A stretch of 61,633 nucleotides of DNA from Nitriliruptoraceae bacterium (GCA_003565155.1 PXDB01000065.1:1-61633), one strand, 5' to 3'; positions 33,837-45,790 are shown, counted from the first letter of the stretch. A program made the numbers and translations. The notes: generated by a model not told the origin, from the sequence alone.

Positions 33837-35774
33837 TCAGCGGCGGGATCCCGCGCGGCTGACGTCACCGTCACCGCTCAGCTCCGCGGTGTCGTCGCCG
33901 TCGACAGCGGAGGTGGCCAGCAGCAGCGCGCGCACCGCATCGTCATCTCGCACGTCGACGCGGGTCTCCAACTGCCGGACCAGGGCCGCCACGCTCCCGT
34001 TCTCACCCACCGGGGGGTGCAGGCGGATCACCTTCGAGTGGTCGGTCGGCTCGGGGTGCTCCTCCTCGGTGTGGAGCTCCTCGGAGAGCTTCTCTCCCGG
34101 TCGAAGCCCCGTCACCTCGATGTCGATGTCGACGCCGACGCGGTGGCCGGCCAGCGAGATCATCCGCCGGGCGAGATCGATGATGCGCACGGGTTCACCC
34201 ATGTCGAGCATGAAGACCTCGTGGTCATCGGCGAGGGCTGCTGCCTGCAGGACCAGTTGCACGGCCTCGGGGATGCTCATGAAGAAGCGCGTCATATCCG
34301 GGTGGGTCAGGGTCACCGGTCCACCTTCGCTGATCTGGCGCATGAAGGTGGGAACGACGCTGCCACGGCTGCCCAGCACGTTGCCGAAGCGTACGGCGCA
34401 CCAGGTCGCATCCTCCGGGGTCCCGGACAACACCACCTGCTCGGCCAGACGCTTCGAGGCCCCCATGACGCTGCGGGGTCGGACCGCCTTGTCCGTGGAG
34501 ATCAGCACGAAGTGGCCGACCCCGGCCTCCCGGGCAGCCGTTACGAGGTTGGCCGTCCCGAGCACGTTGGTAGCTGCCGCCTCCGAGGGGTGGTCCTCGA
34601 GCAGCGGCACGTGCTTGTTGGCCGCGGCGTGGAACACGATCTCCGGGCGGTGCTCACGGAACGACCGACGGAGCCGGCCGAGGTCCCGGATATCGAGCAG
34701 GACCGGGGTACCGCGCCCCTGGATCGCCGCCATGGCGTCGAAGAGGTGCGTCTCGTCCCGGTCGAGGACGATCAGGGCGGACGGCTCGTACTCCACGACC
34801 TGGCGCACGATCTCCGAGCCGATGGAACCACCGCCACCGGTCACCAGCACCCGTTTGCCCTTGACCATCCTGCGGACCCCGTCAAGGTCGGTCGACACGG
34901 GCTGGCGACCCAGGAGGTCGTCGATCGACAGGTCGCGGACGTCGCGCAGCTGCGGCGCGCTGTGCATGAGCTCGGTGACGCTCGGCACCACCCGCAGCTG
35001 CACCTCGAGTTGCGCGGCCGCGTCGGCAACGCGGCGTACCAGCGCGGAGTCCGCGGTGGGGATGGCCAGCAGGACCTGGTCGACGGAGTAGCGCTGACCC
35101 ACCTCGACGATGTCGTCCAGGGTGCCGGCGATGGGCACATCGGCGATCCAGCGGCCGACCTTACGGAGGTCGTCGTCGACCAGGGCGACGACCTGCATCG
35201 ACGGTGTGCGGCTACGGCTGAGCTCGCGCAACAGGCCGCTCCCGGAGCTGCCGGCGCCCACCACCAGCACCTGCGGCCCCTCGGTGCGCTCGCGACGACG
35301 GAAGGCGAACAGTCGCGACTGGAAGCGCAGCACCCCGAACAGTCCCATGGCGACCAGCCCACCGGTCATCGCGACCGACAGGGGGACGAAGCGCTCCCAG
35401 GCGACGACGAAGGTGGTCAGGACGACCGTTGCGGACCCACCGGTCAGCAGGATCCGCTTGGCCTCGAGGATGCTGGCATGCTTCCACACGGGGCCGTAGA
35501 GCCCGCCGAGCCGGTTGGCGCCCAGGTGCACGACGACAGCGACGGGGATGAAGCGGACGAAGCCCTCCCAGACACCTGTCGGGACCGCCAGCTCGTAGCG
35601 CACGGCGAGCATCAGCGTGTAGGCGGTCAGCACCAGCACGGCGTCGAGCAGCAGCAGGGCCACGTCCGCCACCCCGGTGATGGAGCGGCTGGCCACCGTC
35701 GCCCACAGCTGCTGGCCGCGGGAGCGTGGACGCAGCGCCGGATGCTCGCGACCCGCCCCGTTCACCGCTGCCAT
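33837..35774 (-). CDS. Membrane NDP-sugar 4,6-dehydratase, CapD/PglF/WbpM type
   Basis: A 645-residue enzyme with four N-terminal membrane helices (for example DVALLLLDAVLVLTAYTLML), a CoA-binding-like Rossmann domain (VLVVGAGSSGSGLLREL) and a C-terminal SDR domain with NAD loop GGGGSIGSE (313-321), STDK (426-429) and MGASK (437-441). Met in place of the usual catalytic Tyr is the hallmark of PglF/FlaA1-type UDP-GlcNAc dehydratases. It would make a 4-keto-6-deoxy sugar nucleotide for surface glycan. The element CGTAAAGTGGTGGCG lies 71-85 bases before its ATG. It is upstream of the HprK locus on the same strand. Confidence 0.9.
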   Translation of the reverse strand: MAAVNGAGREHPALRPRSRGQQLWATVASRSITGVADVALLLLDAVLVLTAYTLMLAVRYELAVPTGVWEGFVRFIPVAVVVHLGANRLGGLYGPVWKHASILEAKRILLTGGSATVVLTTFVVAWERFVPLSVAMTGGLVAMGLFGVLRFQSRLFAFRRRERTEGPQVLVVGAGSSGSGLLRELSRSRTPSMQVVALVDDDLRKVGRWIADVPIAGTLDDIVEVGQRYSVDQVLLAIPTADSALVRRVADAAAQLEVQLRVVPSVTELMHSAPQLRDVRDLSIDDLLGRQPVSTDLDGVRRMVKGKRVLVTGGGGSIGSEIVRQVVEYEPSALIVLDRDETHLFDAMAAIQGRGTPVLLDIRDLGRLRRSFREHRPEIVFHAAANKHVPLLEDHPSEAAATNVLGTANLVTAAREAGVGHFVLISTDKAVRPRSVMGASKRLAEQVVLSGTPEDATWCAVRFGNVLGSRGSVVPTFMRQISEGGPVTLTHPDMTRFFMSIPEAVQLVLQAAALADDHEVFMLDMGEPVRIIDLARRMISLAGHRVGVDIDIEVTGLRPGEKLSEELHTEEEHPEPTDHSKVIRLHPPVGENGSVAALVRQLETRVDVRDDDAVRALLLATSAVDGDDTAELSGDGDVSRAGSRR

Positions 35775-35844
35775 GGCTCGACTTCCATCCGGTCGATCGC
35801 GACTCCGTACCTCATCACTCGCTGCCTCCGTATCGGCGCGCGTT

Positions 35845-35859
35845 CGCCACCACTTTACG
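35845..35859 (-). promoter_or_regulatory. Candidate regulatory element upstream of the dehydratase
   Basis: Minus-strand CGTAAAGTGGTGGCG, 71-85 bases before the ATG. It differs at one of 15 positions from the element before the lasso precursor at 10589-10603. Which protein would bind is unknown. Confidence 0.4.
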
Positions 35860-35939
35860 CTATCTCCGAGCGCTGTTGTTCAGCCGTCGTCAACGCGCCG
35901 CCTCTGACGCGGCCGAGGACCGTGGCGCGGGGTGCCACG

Positions 35940-38123
35940 TCACGACCGGGCCGGATCCGTGAGCCGGACGCGCACCAGGGTGTCGGCGGTCACCGTGCCG
36001 GACACCACCGCGACGCCCTGCTCGACCTCGGCGACCAGTTCCACACCATCGCCGTGCACGCCCATGCCCGTACCGTCACCGCCGCCCACCACCTCGACGC
36101 TGCCCACCGCCCACCCCTGCGGTGGCGCGATCCGCACCTCCACCAGGTCAGGGATGGCTTTCGCCTGGCGCCACAGGTCCAACTCGTACACCAGGGCGGT
36201 CTGTTCCCGGGTCAGCGGGACGTCACCCTCCAGCTCCACCACCACGCGCGAGCGCTCCTGTGAGGGGGTCAACAGGAACGTGTCCACCACGGTGAGGTCC
36301 CGAAAGGTGCTCACCCGACCGTTCGGCGCGTGCCCGTCCTCCGCAGTGAGCTCGCCGATGGCGGTCCCCGGTGGCGCCCACAGGCTGAACCAGGTCCGGT
36401 TGGTCCCCGGGTCACCCTCGAAGCAGCGGTTGCGACCATCGGGCACGTAGCAGCTGCCGAGCACGTAGAGGTTCCGGCCGGAGGTCGGCAACGGGTTGTC
36501 GACCGCGATACTGGCGGTGCCGCGCCGGCGCGCGTGCCACCGCCCATCGTCGTCCCGACGGAGCCGGTCGATGGTCAGGTCCAGCGAGAGCTCGTGCCCG
36601 AGGTGCACGTCCTGCTTGCCGCCAACCACGTTGTTGGCGGTCAGCGCCAGCAGATCAGCATCCTCACGCGGGGTCAGCGAACCGGTGACGTTGACCGCGT
36701 CGAGCGCTTCCTGCACGTCGTCGTCGGTGCTGTGGACCTGCAGGTGCCGCTGCGTCGCCGCCTCGGCGATCGCCCCGACCATCTCCGGCCCTTCCAAGCC
36801 GCGGACCACCTCGCCGAAGGCTGCGTCGCCGACGTGTCGCAGCAGCTCCTTGCGCTCAGGGCTCGCGCCGAAGCCGTAGACCTCGTAGAGTTCATCGGTC
36901 ACGAACCGTGCGAAGTCGTCCGCGGGCAGGCCGTCCTCGTAGCCGGTGGCAGCCGCTGCCTCCTGCGGCAACGGCAGCGGATCGGCGTTGACCTGCAGCA
37001 GGGACTCCAGCCCCAGCGCATCGAGGAGGATGACGCCGTCGAGGGGTTCGCCGACCTTGAGCTCGTAGAGGTTGAGGATCGCGGTGGCGGTGGTCGGCAG
37101 GTCCGGATCGAGGTTGATGTTGGGGAACGATCGTGCGCCGGAGACCACGTCGTAGCGGGCCAGGAAGCCGGGGTCGGACCCGGGAGGGTTGACCGGCGAC
37201 AGCCCGATCGTCCGGATCCGCTCCACTCCGGTCTCACCCTCCGGCACCGCGGCGTCGTCGAAGGGGTCGTAGTCCTCGGTGGCGCCGAAGGCGATGGCCC
37301 CGTCGTCCACCTGCAGCACCGCCCAGAAACCGATGAGACCACCGGTCCCCCGGAGCTCCGCGGAGGTCTGCACCCCCACGAAGTAGCGTTTGGGTCCCTG
37401 TGCGCCGAAGAAGCTGGGCAGGGCCGCCGTCAGCGCCTCCGTGCGCCCGAGGACGTCGATCAGCTCGTCGGCGAGGATGAGGGTGTCCTCGCGGCCGTCG
37501 ATGACCTGCTGCGGCACCCACCCGTCCTTGACCTCGCGGAGCGTGTCCCGCGCGGCGGTGAGCCGGTCGGTCGGCAGCTCCTCGAGGAGACGCGAGGCCC
37601 GCTCCATGGGGGCGAGGTCGATCCGGCCGTCGACCACGGCAACACCCAGCCCCTGGGTCAGCAGCTCGTCGCCCTGCTCAAGCCCCACATCGGCCACCTC
37701 GGCAGCGGCGGCGGCGACCTCCACGACCTCCCGGGTCACCTCGATGCTGGGGCCGAGGTAGGGGACCCAGCTCAGCATCGACCAGGTACGGCGTCCAGCG
37801 CGCCGCTCGGCATCGTCCACCTCCGCCTGTGCGCGGTCCAGGGCCGCGCGCGTCGCGGGGAGATCCACGTCGCCGAGCGCGCTCCGGGCCTCGGTGACGG
37901 CCACCCGGGCCTCGTTCAGCGCACTCCGGACCGCCAACAGGTCGGTGCCGACGGCCGCGCCCAGGCCGAGACCACCCAGCAGCAGCACCGCGAGGAGTAC
38001 CCGAGCGGTGGTCCTGGTCCGCGGCGAGACGCCCGGGGCAGCGGTACCTCCCCACGGTCGCCGTCGTCGCGGAGCGCCGGCAGTGCCGCCACCATCCGAC
38101 TGGCCGGACCACAGGTCGCTCAT
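35940..38123 (-). CDS. DUF4012 membrane-anchored extracellular protein
   Basis: A 727-residue protein with one N-terminal helix (RVLLAVLLLGGLGLGAAVGT, near 40-60) and a large outside domain. The segment FVGVQTSAELRGTGGLIGFW is the DUF4012 signature (usually N.aE.RptGG), followed by FPNINLDPDLPTTA and later LGSCYVPDGRNRCFEGDPGT. DUF4012 proteins accompany polysaccharide loci in Gram-positive bacteria, but their function is unknown; resemblance to LytR-CpsA-Psr partners has been suggested. ATG 38123 is chosen because GGAGGG lies six bases upstream; GTG 38150 is an alternative. Same strand as the dehydratase downstream, 165-bp gap. Confidence 0.85.
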   Translation of the reverse strand: MSDLWSGQSDGGGTAGAPRRRRPWGGTAAPGVSPRTRTTARVLLAVLLLGGLGLGAAVGTDLLAVRSALNEARVAVTEARSALGDVDLPATRAALDRAQAEVDDAERRAGRRTWSMLSWVPYLGPSIEVTREVVEVAAAAAEVADVGLEQGDELLTQGLGVAVVDGRIDLAPMERASRLLEELPTDRLTAARDTLREVKDGWVPQQVIDGREDTLILADELIDVLGRTEALTAALPSFFGAQGPKRYFVGVQTSAELRGTGGLIGFWAVLQVDDGAIAFGATEDYDPFDDAAVPEGETGVERIRTIGLSPVNPPGSDPGFLARYDVVSGARSFPNINLDPDLPTTATAILNLYELKVGEPLDGVILLDALGLESLLQVNADPLPLPQEAAAATGYEDGLPADDFARFVTDELYEVYGFGASPERKELLRHVGDAAFGEVVRGLEGPEMVGAIAEAATQRHLQVHSTDDDVQEALDAVNVTGSLTPREDADLLALTANNVVGGKQDVHLGHELSLDLTIDRLRRDDDGRWHARRRGTASIAVDNPLPTSGRNLYVLGSCYVPDGRNRCFEGDPGTNRTWFSLWAPPGTAIGELTAEDGHAPNGRVSTFRDLTVVDTFLLTPSQERSRVVVELEGDVPLTREQTALVYELDLWRQAKAIPDLVEVRIAPPQGWAVGSVEVVGGGDGTGMGVHGDGVELVAEVEQGVAVVSGTVTADTLVRVRLTDPARS

Positions 38124-38219
38124 CCGCCGCCCTCCATCCTTCAGCGACACCCATCGGCAGGCGGCGGCCAGCTCTGTACCGGATGCGCGGGCAGTGCCCG
38201 TGTGCTCAGAACCCCCGGC

Positions 38220-38825
38220 TCACCGGGCGCCGTACTCGACGCGGGTGCGTCGGACAGCGACGACACCGAGGCCCAGCAGGACAGCACCGAAGAGGGCGAG
38301 CACCAGCGCATCGACCCCGGTGCGCTGCAAGGTGGTGCCGAGCACGGCCGGAGCCACATCTTCCTCGTCGTCGGCCACGACCTCCACATCGACGTCGACC
38401 GTGTCATCGACCTCGTCATCGTCGTCGGGGTCAGGGTCACCCACGTCCGGCAGGACGCCGATGATGTAGATGGAGCACACCTCGCTGAGCGTCTGGCCCT
38501 GCTCCGCGAGGAAGTGGGCGGTCACGTCGACGAACCTCTGCTGCTCGTCGCTGGCGACGTCGTCCTCGGACAGGCCGCGCGCCGCAGCCGTGTACGCGTC
38601 CACACCGAAGAAGGCGGCGAAGCGGTCGTCGAAGACCCCCGGGTTGAGGTCGGCGTTGGCCTGGGCGACCCCCACCGCGCACTGCAGGGCCGTGACACCC
38701 TCGATGCGCTCCCCCGTGTCCACGTCGATCTCGTCGTCAGCATCCTGTGCCGCCGCCGGCGCCGTGAGCACGCCGAGCAGCAGCACGGCGACCATCGCGG
38801 TCACCCTGGTCATCCTTGGCCCCAT
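38220..38825 (-). CDS. Secreted protein with LQRTG sorting-like C-terminus
   Basis: A 201-residue precursor: signal peptide VTAMVAVLLLGVLTAPAAAQ, a helical domain with two Cys (LQCAVGVAQ, SEVCSIYIIG), a very acidic stretch (DPDPDDDDEVDDTVDVDVEV) and a tail LQRTGVDALVLALFGAVLLG followed by VRRTR. LxxTG, a hydrophobic helix and a basic end is the layout of sortase substrates, with Gln in the second position instead of Pro or Ala. It could be anchored to the wall or simply held by the helix. No sortase gene is in the window. Upstream of the DUF4012 gene by 96 bp. Confidence 0.65.
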   Translation of the reverse strand: MGPRMTRVTAMVAVLLLGVLTAPAAAQDADDEIDVDTGERIEGVTALQCAVGVAQANADLNPGVFDDRFAAFFGVDAYTAAARGLSEDDVASDEQQRFVDVTAHFLAEQGQTLSEVCSIYIIGVLPDVGDPDPDDDDEVDDTVDVDVEVVADDEEDVAPAVLGTTLQRTGVDALVLALFGAVLLGLGVVAVRRTRVEYGAR

Positions 38826-39138
38826 GTTCGCAACCACCGTTCCGTGTCGGGCGTCGTCGGGTGCGCGGACTACGAGCCGTCTGATCGACCGGCAGGTCGA
38901 CAGCCTTGATCCTGCAGCGACGACCGCTCCCCGTTATGGGAATCGTCACGCTCCGCGGTCAGCAGCGTACACCTGTCGACGCCCCCGGAACCACTACTGC
39001 AAGCATCCGCGCGCGATGTGCACGCTACGCGCTCACGAACGCCCTCCGATGCGGGACGCAGCGTACGTACCGCTCAACGCAGCGTCAGCTCCGGGCGATC
39101 GGGAACCCGAACGGCCGGTCGGCTGCCGGCCGGCGTGC
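38826..39138. other. 313-bp region without a gene
   Basis: Between the LQRTG-protein start and the epimerase end, both on the minus strand. It should hold the promoter of the secreted protein; a weak AT patch on the minus strand reads TTCCCATAACG. A GC hairpin lies next to the epimerase stop (39112-39132). No small reading frame with a ribosome site was found. Confidence 0.4.
39112..39132 (-). terminator. Hairpin just after the epimerase gene
   Basis: CGGCCGG, loop TCGGCTG, CCGGCCG: a perfect 7-bp GC stem beginning seven bases beyond the epimerase stop on the minus strand. No T-run is present. Likely terminator by position. Confidence 0.45.
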
Positions 39139-42328
<3,190 letters not shown>

Positions 42329-42369
42329 GCGGCACCGCCCGATCCGCCTCGCGCCGGCCACGCGTGCAC

Positions 42370-42534
42370 CCAGCCCGGCAGGCTGGTGCGCGCGGGTCGG
42401 GGCGTCGCGCTGGAAGGCGCAGACCAGCACGTTGACACCAGGAACGATCACCTCGGTGTCGCCGCCTCGTCCACCAGGGCCCGCGCTTCGGCGGCGTGCA
42501 GCTGGGCGTCGGGCAGGTCGACGGTCGTCCGCAT
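42370..42534 (-). pseudogene. vapBC toxin-antitoxin remnant
   Basis: Antisense to the gap after the topoisomerase gene. An ATG at 42534 opens MRTTVDLPDAQLHAAEARAL, the start of a VapB-like antitoxin, but TGA at 42448 ends it after 28 residues. GTG 42451 overlaps that stop (GTGA) and begins MIVPGVNVLVCAFQRDAP, the start of a PIN-domain VapC. Gly replaces the first catalytic Asp (normally PDVNVLV), and similarity is lost after about 25 residues as the frame runs into topoisomerase antisense. Both genes are thus truncated and the toxin lacks active-site residues. Confidence 0.7.
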
Positions 42535-42590
42535 GCACCGGAGCACACGCTCCCGCTTCTACCATCACGCTCCCGGGAGGACGACCGCTG

Positions 42591-43631
42591 ATGCGCCACG
42601 TCGAGCTCGACCCCTACGCCGAGGTGAACTGGGCCACCGCCACCCGCTGCAAGGCGAACCTCCACGCGCACACCACCTGCTCCGACGGTGCCCTCTCCCC
42701 GGCCGAGGTGATCGACGCCTACGCGGCTCGCGGCTACGACGCGCTGGCGATCACCGACCACGACACCTACGGCAACGACTCCGGCACCGGGGCGGCGACC
42801 TGGCCGTGGAGCGCCCACGGGCGTGACCCTGACGAGCTCGGCATGCTGGCCGTACGCGGTACGGAGTTCACGGGCGATCCTGTCAGCGCGAGCATCCCGC
42901 ACCTGACCAGCTGGTTCCACGACCTATGGCGGCCCGAGGACCCCTTCACCGCGCGCAACGAGGACCTCGACTGGATCCTGACCACCCTGGACGAACGCGG
43001 GGCCGCCTCCGCATGGGCGCACCCCACCCGGGGCGGCGAGCTCCGGGTGCACGGCGGTGCAGCGGACTGGTTCGTCGAGCGGCACCTGCGCCACGCGCAC
43101 CTGCGCGGGTTCGAGGTGTACTCGGGCACGGGGCGGCGTTCGCCGATCGACTCCTCGGCGTTGTACGACCGGGTTCTTACCCTGCAGCGCCGCCGAGGGG
43201 TCGGGGTACCGCTGTGGGCCAACGCCGCTGACGACTCCCACGCCGCCGACGAGATCGGGTTCGACTACCACGTCCACCTGGTGGAGGAACGGTCCACCGC
43301 GGCGCTGCGCGACTCGCTGGAGCGTGGCAGCTACCTGGTGGTGCAGGATCCGGAGGGTGGCCGCCTCGAGCGCCATCTCGACGACGGCGACGGCTTCTGG
43401 ACCGCCGCGCCGGCGGTCACCCGCCTCGAGGTCGGCCGGTCGGCGATCCGCATCGACGCCGAACGCTGCGCGCGCATCGAGTGGATCTCCGACGGCGAGG
43501 TGGTGCACACGGGTGCAGCCCTCCACCTCGATGCCGCCGGGTTGGGCAGCTACGTACGGGCGGTGCTCCACGGCGACCGGGGCGCCCGAACGCTGACCCA
43601 GCCGTTCCTCCTCGCGGTGCCGGCCCCCTGA
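42591..43631 (+). CDS. PHP-domain metal-dependent phosphoesterase
   Basis: A 346-residue protein. NLHAHTTCSDG (His25, His27, Asp32) and ITDHDTY (55-61) are the first PHP metal motifs; GTEFT, SAWAHPTRGGE and ANAADDSHAAD supply later ligands. The PHP fold hydrolyses phosphoesters with two or three metals. The C-terminal 100 residues are a beta domain. GGGAGG lies about ten bases before ATG. It stands alone between the topoisomerase subunit and the convergent aminotransferase. Substrate unknown. Confidence 0.82.
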   Translation: MRHVELDPYAEVNWATATRCKANLHAHTTCSDGALSPAEVIDAYAARGYDALAITDHDTYGNDSGTGAATWPWSAHGRDPDELGMLAVRGTEFTGDPVSASIPHLTSWFHDLWRPEDPFTARNEDLDWILTTLDERGAASAWAHPTRGGELRVHGGAADWFVERHLRHAHLRGFEVYSGTGRRSPIDSSALYDRVLTLQRRRGVGVPLWANAADDSHAADEIGFDYHVHLVEERSTAALRDSLERGSYLVVQDPEGGRLERHLDDGDGFWTAAPAVTRLEVGRSAIRIDAERCARIEWISDGEVVHTGAALHLDAAGLGSYVRAVLHGDRGARTLTQPFLLAVPAP

Positions 43632-43696
43632 CCAGCACCTCCACCTGGGTGTCGACGGGTCCGTGTCGTGGTCCCCGCCCACCTCGGCGGCCGCGC

Positions 43697-44980
43697 TCAC
43701 CCCCTGAGGAGCCCCTCCACCTCGGTGCAGATCTCGTCGAGCTCCTCATCGGTCAGCGACGAGCCAGAGGGCAGACACAGCCCGTGGTCGAACAGCTGCG
43801 CCGACACCGCTCCGCCGAGCACGCGGGCCTCGGCGAACAGCGGCTGCAGGTGCATCGGCTTCCACACCGGCCGCGCCTCGATGCCACGGGCACGTAGGTG
43901 CAGGCGGACCTGCTCGCGGTCGGTGCGCGCCACATCGGGATCGATGGTCAGGCAGGTGAGCCAGGCGTTGTCACGACCGTCGTCAGCGCTGGGCTCCGGG
44001 GCGAAGCGCACGCCGGGCAGGTCTCCGAGACGCTGCCGGTAGGTGTCGCGGTTGTGGCGGCGGCGGGCGATCTTGTCCTCGAGGTGGGCGAGCTGCCCCC
44101 GGCCGAGCGCCGCCAGCAGGTTGCTCAGCCGGTGGTTGTAGCCGAGCTCCGAGTGCTCGTAGTGGGGGGCGGGGTCGCGCGCCTGGGTCGCCAGGAAGCG
44201 GGCGCGGGCCGCCACCTCGGCATCCTCGGTGACCAGCATCCCGCCGCCGGAGGTCGTGATGATCTTGTTGCCGTTGAAGGAGAACACGCCGAGGTCGCCG
44301 AAGGTCCCGGCGTGCCGCCCCCCATGGACCGAGCCGAGGGCTTCCGCAGCGTCCTCGATCAGCCGCACGCCGTGTGCGCGGCAGAGCGGCTCGAGTCGGT
44401 CGTAGTCGGCGCAGACGCCGTAGAGGTCGACGGCGACCAGGGCCGTGTACGGGGGCTCGCCGGCGCGCGCGGCCCGATCGAGCTCCGCCTCGACGAGGTC
44501 GACATCGAGGTTCCAGTCGGTGTCGCTCGCACGTGCGTCGACGAAGACCGGTTCCGCACCGAGGTAGAGGATCGGGTTCGCGGTGGCCACGAAGGTCATG
44601 CTGGCGCACAGCACGCGGTCGCCTGCACGGACGCCGGCGAGGCGGAGGGCGAGGTGGAGCGCTGCGGTGCCGGAGGCCAGCGCCACGGCGTGGCCGGCAC
44701 CGACGCGATCGGCCACCTCGCGCTCGAAGGCGTCGACGTGGGGGCCCAGCGGAGCGATCCAGTTCGAGTCGAAGGCGTCGAGCAGCAGCTCGCGCTCCGC
44801 GGGACCCACGTCCGGTGGGGAGAGGAGGATCCGGATCGGTGGGTCCTGGGGTGGCGCGGGCGGGGCGGACGCGTCGGGCATCGCGCCGGTCGCGGACGCC
44901 TTGGGGTCTTTGGGCGTCGCGGGCGCCTCGGGCGCCTCGGGGTCTTCGGGCGTCGCGGGCGCCTCGGGTTCTTCGGGCAC
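43697..44980 (-). CDS. DegT/DnrJ/EryC1 sugar aminotransferase
   Basis: A 427-residue PLP enzyme that aminates keto-sugar nucleotides. ALASGTAALHLAL is the cofactor phosphate site, IEDAAEALGS (Asp210) contacts the pyridine nitrogen, and FSFNGNKIITTSGGG (Lys239) carries the Schiff-base lysine. The family core starts near residue 50 (IRILLSPPDVG). Before it is a Pro/Glu/Ala-rich extension (PEEPEAPATPEDPEAPEAPA), kept because GTG 44980 has GGAGGGAG eight bases upstream; ATG 44881 is an alternative without a site. A likely partner is the 4-keto product of the dehydratase at 33837-35774. It converges with the PHP gene. Confidence 0.85.
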   Translation of the reverse strand: MPEEPEAPATPEDPEAPEAPATPKDPKASATGAMPDASAPPAPPQDPPIRILLSPPDVGPAERELLLDAFDSNWIAPLGPHVDAFEREVADRVGAGHAVALASGTAALHLALRLAGVRAGDRVLCASMTFVATANPILYLGAEPVFVDARASDTDWNLDVDLVEAELDRAARAGEPPYTALVAVDLYGVCADYDRLEPLCRAHGVRLIEDAAEALGSVHGGRHAGTFGDLGVFSFNGNKIITTSGGGMLVTEDAEVAARARFLATQARDPAPHYEHSELGYNHRLSNLLAALGRGQLAHLEDKIARRRHNRDTYRQRLGDLPGVRFAPEPSADDGRDNAWLTCLTIDPDVARTDREQVRLHLRARGIEARPVWKPMHLQPLFAEARVLGGAVSAQLFDHGLCLPSGSSLTDEELDEICTEVEGLLRG

Positions 44981-45307
44981 GGGCTGTGCTCCCTCCGGGG
45001 TGGTGGTGCCGGGCCGGGCCGGGCCGGGCCGGGCGGGTGGGGCGGGCGGGTGGGGCCGGTACCCCGGCAGCATGCCCGCCGGCTGAGCCGTTCGCCCAAC
45101 CCCCGGTACGCATCGGACCAGGATCGCGGTGGGGTCGTTCTCGTGCACGCGGCGCCCGCTCGCTGCGACGCTCGTCCAGACCCCTTCAGCCATCGAGCGC
45201 CGTGGTGAGGGCGAACTCGGCGCCCCGGACGGTGGTGGGGACGACCTCGGCAGCCCGGATGGTGGCGGAGAACGCAGGGCCGCATCCTCCGGCGGGACGA
45301 CGCCGAG
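44981..45307. other. 327-bp GC-rich upstream region
   Basis: No gene recognised. It contains a run of CCGGG units near 45005-45030 and an imperfect direct repeat (CCCGGACGGTGGTGGGGACG / CCCGGATGGTGGCGGAGAAC). It should carry the aminotransferase promoter on the minus strand and any promoter for the small plus-strand gene that follows. Confidence 0.35.
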
Positions 45308-45637
45308 GTGGAACGCCGCGCTGGTCGGTGGATCGCGCTGACCTGGCACGAGCCAGGGACCCTCACCGGCCTGGTCGAGTCGCTCGAAGCCCGCCACCTG
45401 TGCTCGTTCCGATGGATAACGCCGACCGGACAGCGACCACGCGCCGGCAACGCCGCACCGGTCGAGATGCTGCTGACGACGGACGCCAAGGTGGTCCGCC
45501 TCGAGCTCACGGAGAGCGGCTTCGGATACCTGCCCGTCAGCGACGACCGCAAGGCGGCCTTGGTCAGGCAGAACCCGCAGGGAGGTGATCACGCCCTCGC
45601 CAACCTGCGTCGACTCGCCCGAGGCGGCGAGCACTGA
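45308..45637 (+). CDS. Small uncharacterised protein
   Basis: A 109-residue reading frame supported by strong GC bias at third codon positions over its whole length. It starts GTG (ERRAGRWIALTWHEP) without a good ribosome site, so the start is uncertain. Segments LTGLVESLEARHLCSFRWIT and VEMLLTTDAKVVRLELTESG suggest a small alpha/beta fold. I recognise no family. A minus-strand frame is open across the same bases but looks non-coding. It precedes the 48-bp tandem repeats. Confidence 0.45.
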   Translation: MERRAGRWIALTWHEPGTLTGLVESLEARHLCSFRWITPTGQRPRAGNAAPVEMLLTTDAKVVRLELTESGFGYLPVSDDRKAALVRQNPQGGDHALANLRRLARGGEH

Positions 45638-45677
45638 CGACACCGTCGCGTGGCTGCTCCGGTGCCGTGGCCTATCG

Positions 45678-45790
45678 CCCCGTGGCTGGTGCCCCCGGTG
45701 GCTGCTGCCGTCCCGTGGCTGATCACCCCGTAGCCCGTACCCCCGGTGGCTGCTGCCGTCCCGTGGCTGATCACCCCGTGGCTGGTGCCC
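45678..45790. repeat. 48-bp tandem repeat, about 2.3 copies
   Basis: A 40-base block, CCCCCGGTGGCTGCTGCCGT plus the next 20 bases, is identical at 45692-45731 and 45740-45779. The unit of 48 bp extends left as CCCCGTGGCTGGTG (45678) and degenerates at the right. It lies about 100 bp before the SOS-type promoter, in non-coding DNA. Confidence 0.8.

Noticed and set aside
36330..38909. An 859-codon plus-strand frame opposite the DUF4012 gene
   Set aside because: High GC keeps antisense frames open. The minus strand encodes clear DUF4012 and LQRTG proteins with signal sequences and ribosome sites.
45678..45790. Possible CRISPR or attachment site in the 48-bp repeats
   Set aside because: No spacer-like variable segments, no integrase or cas gene nearby.
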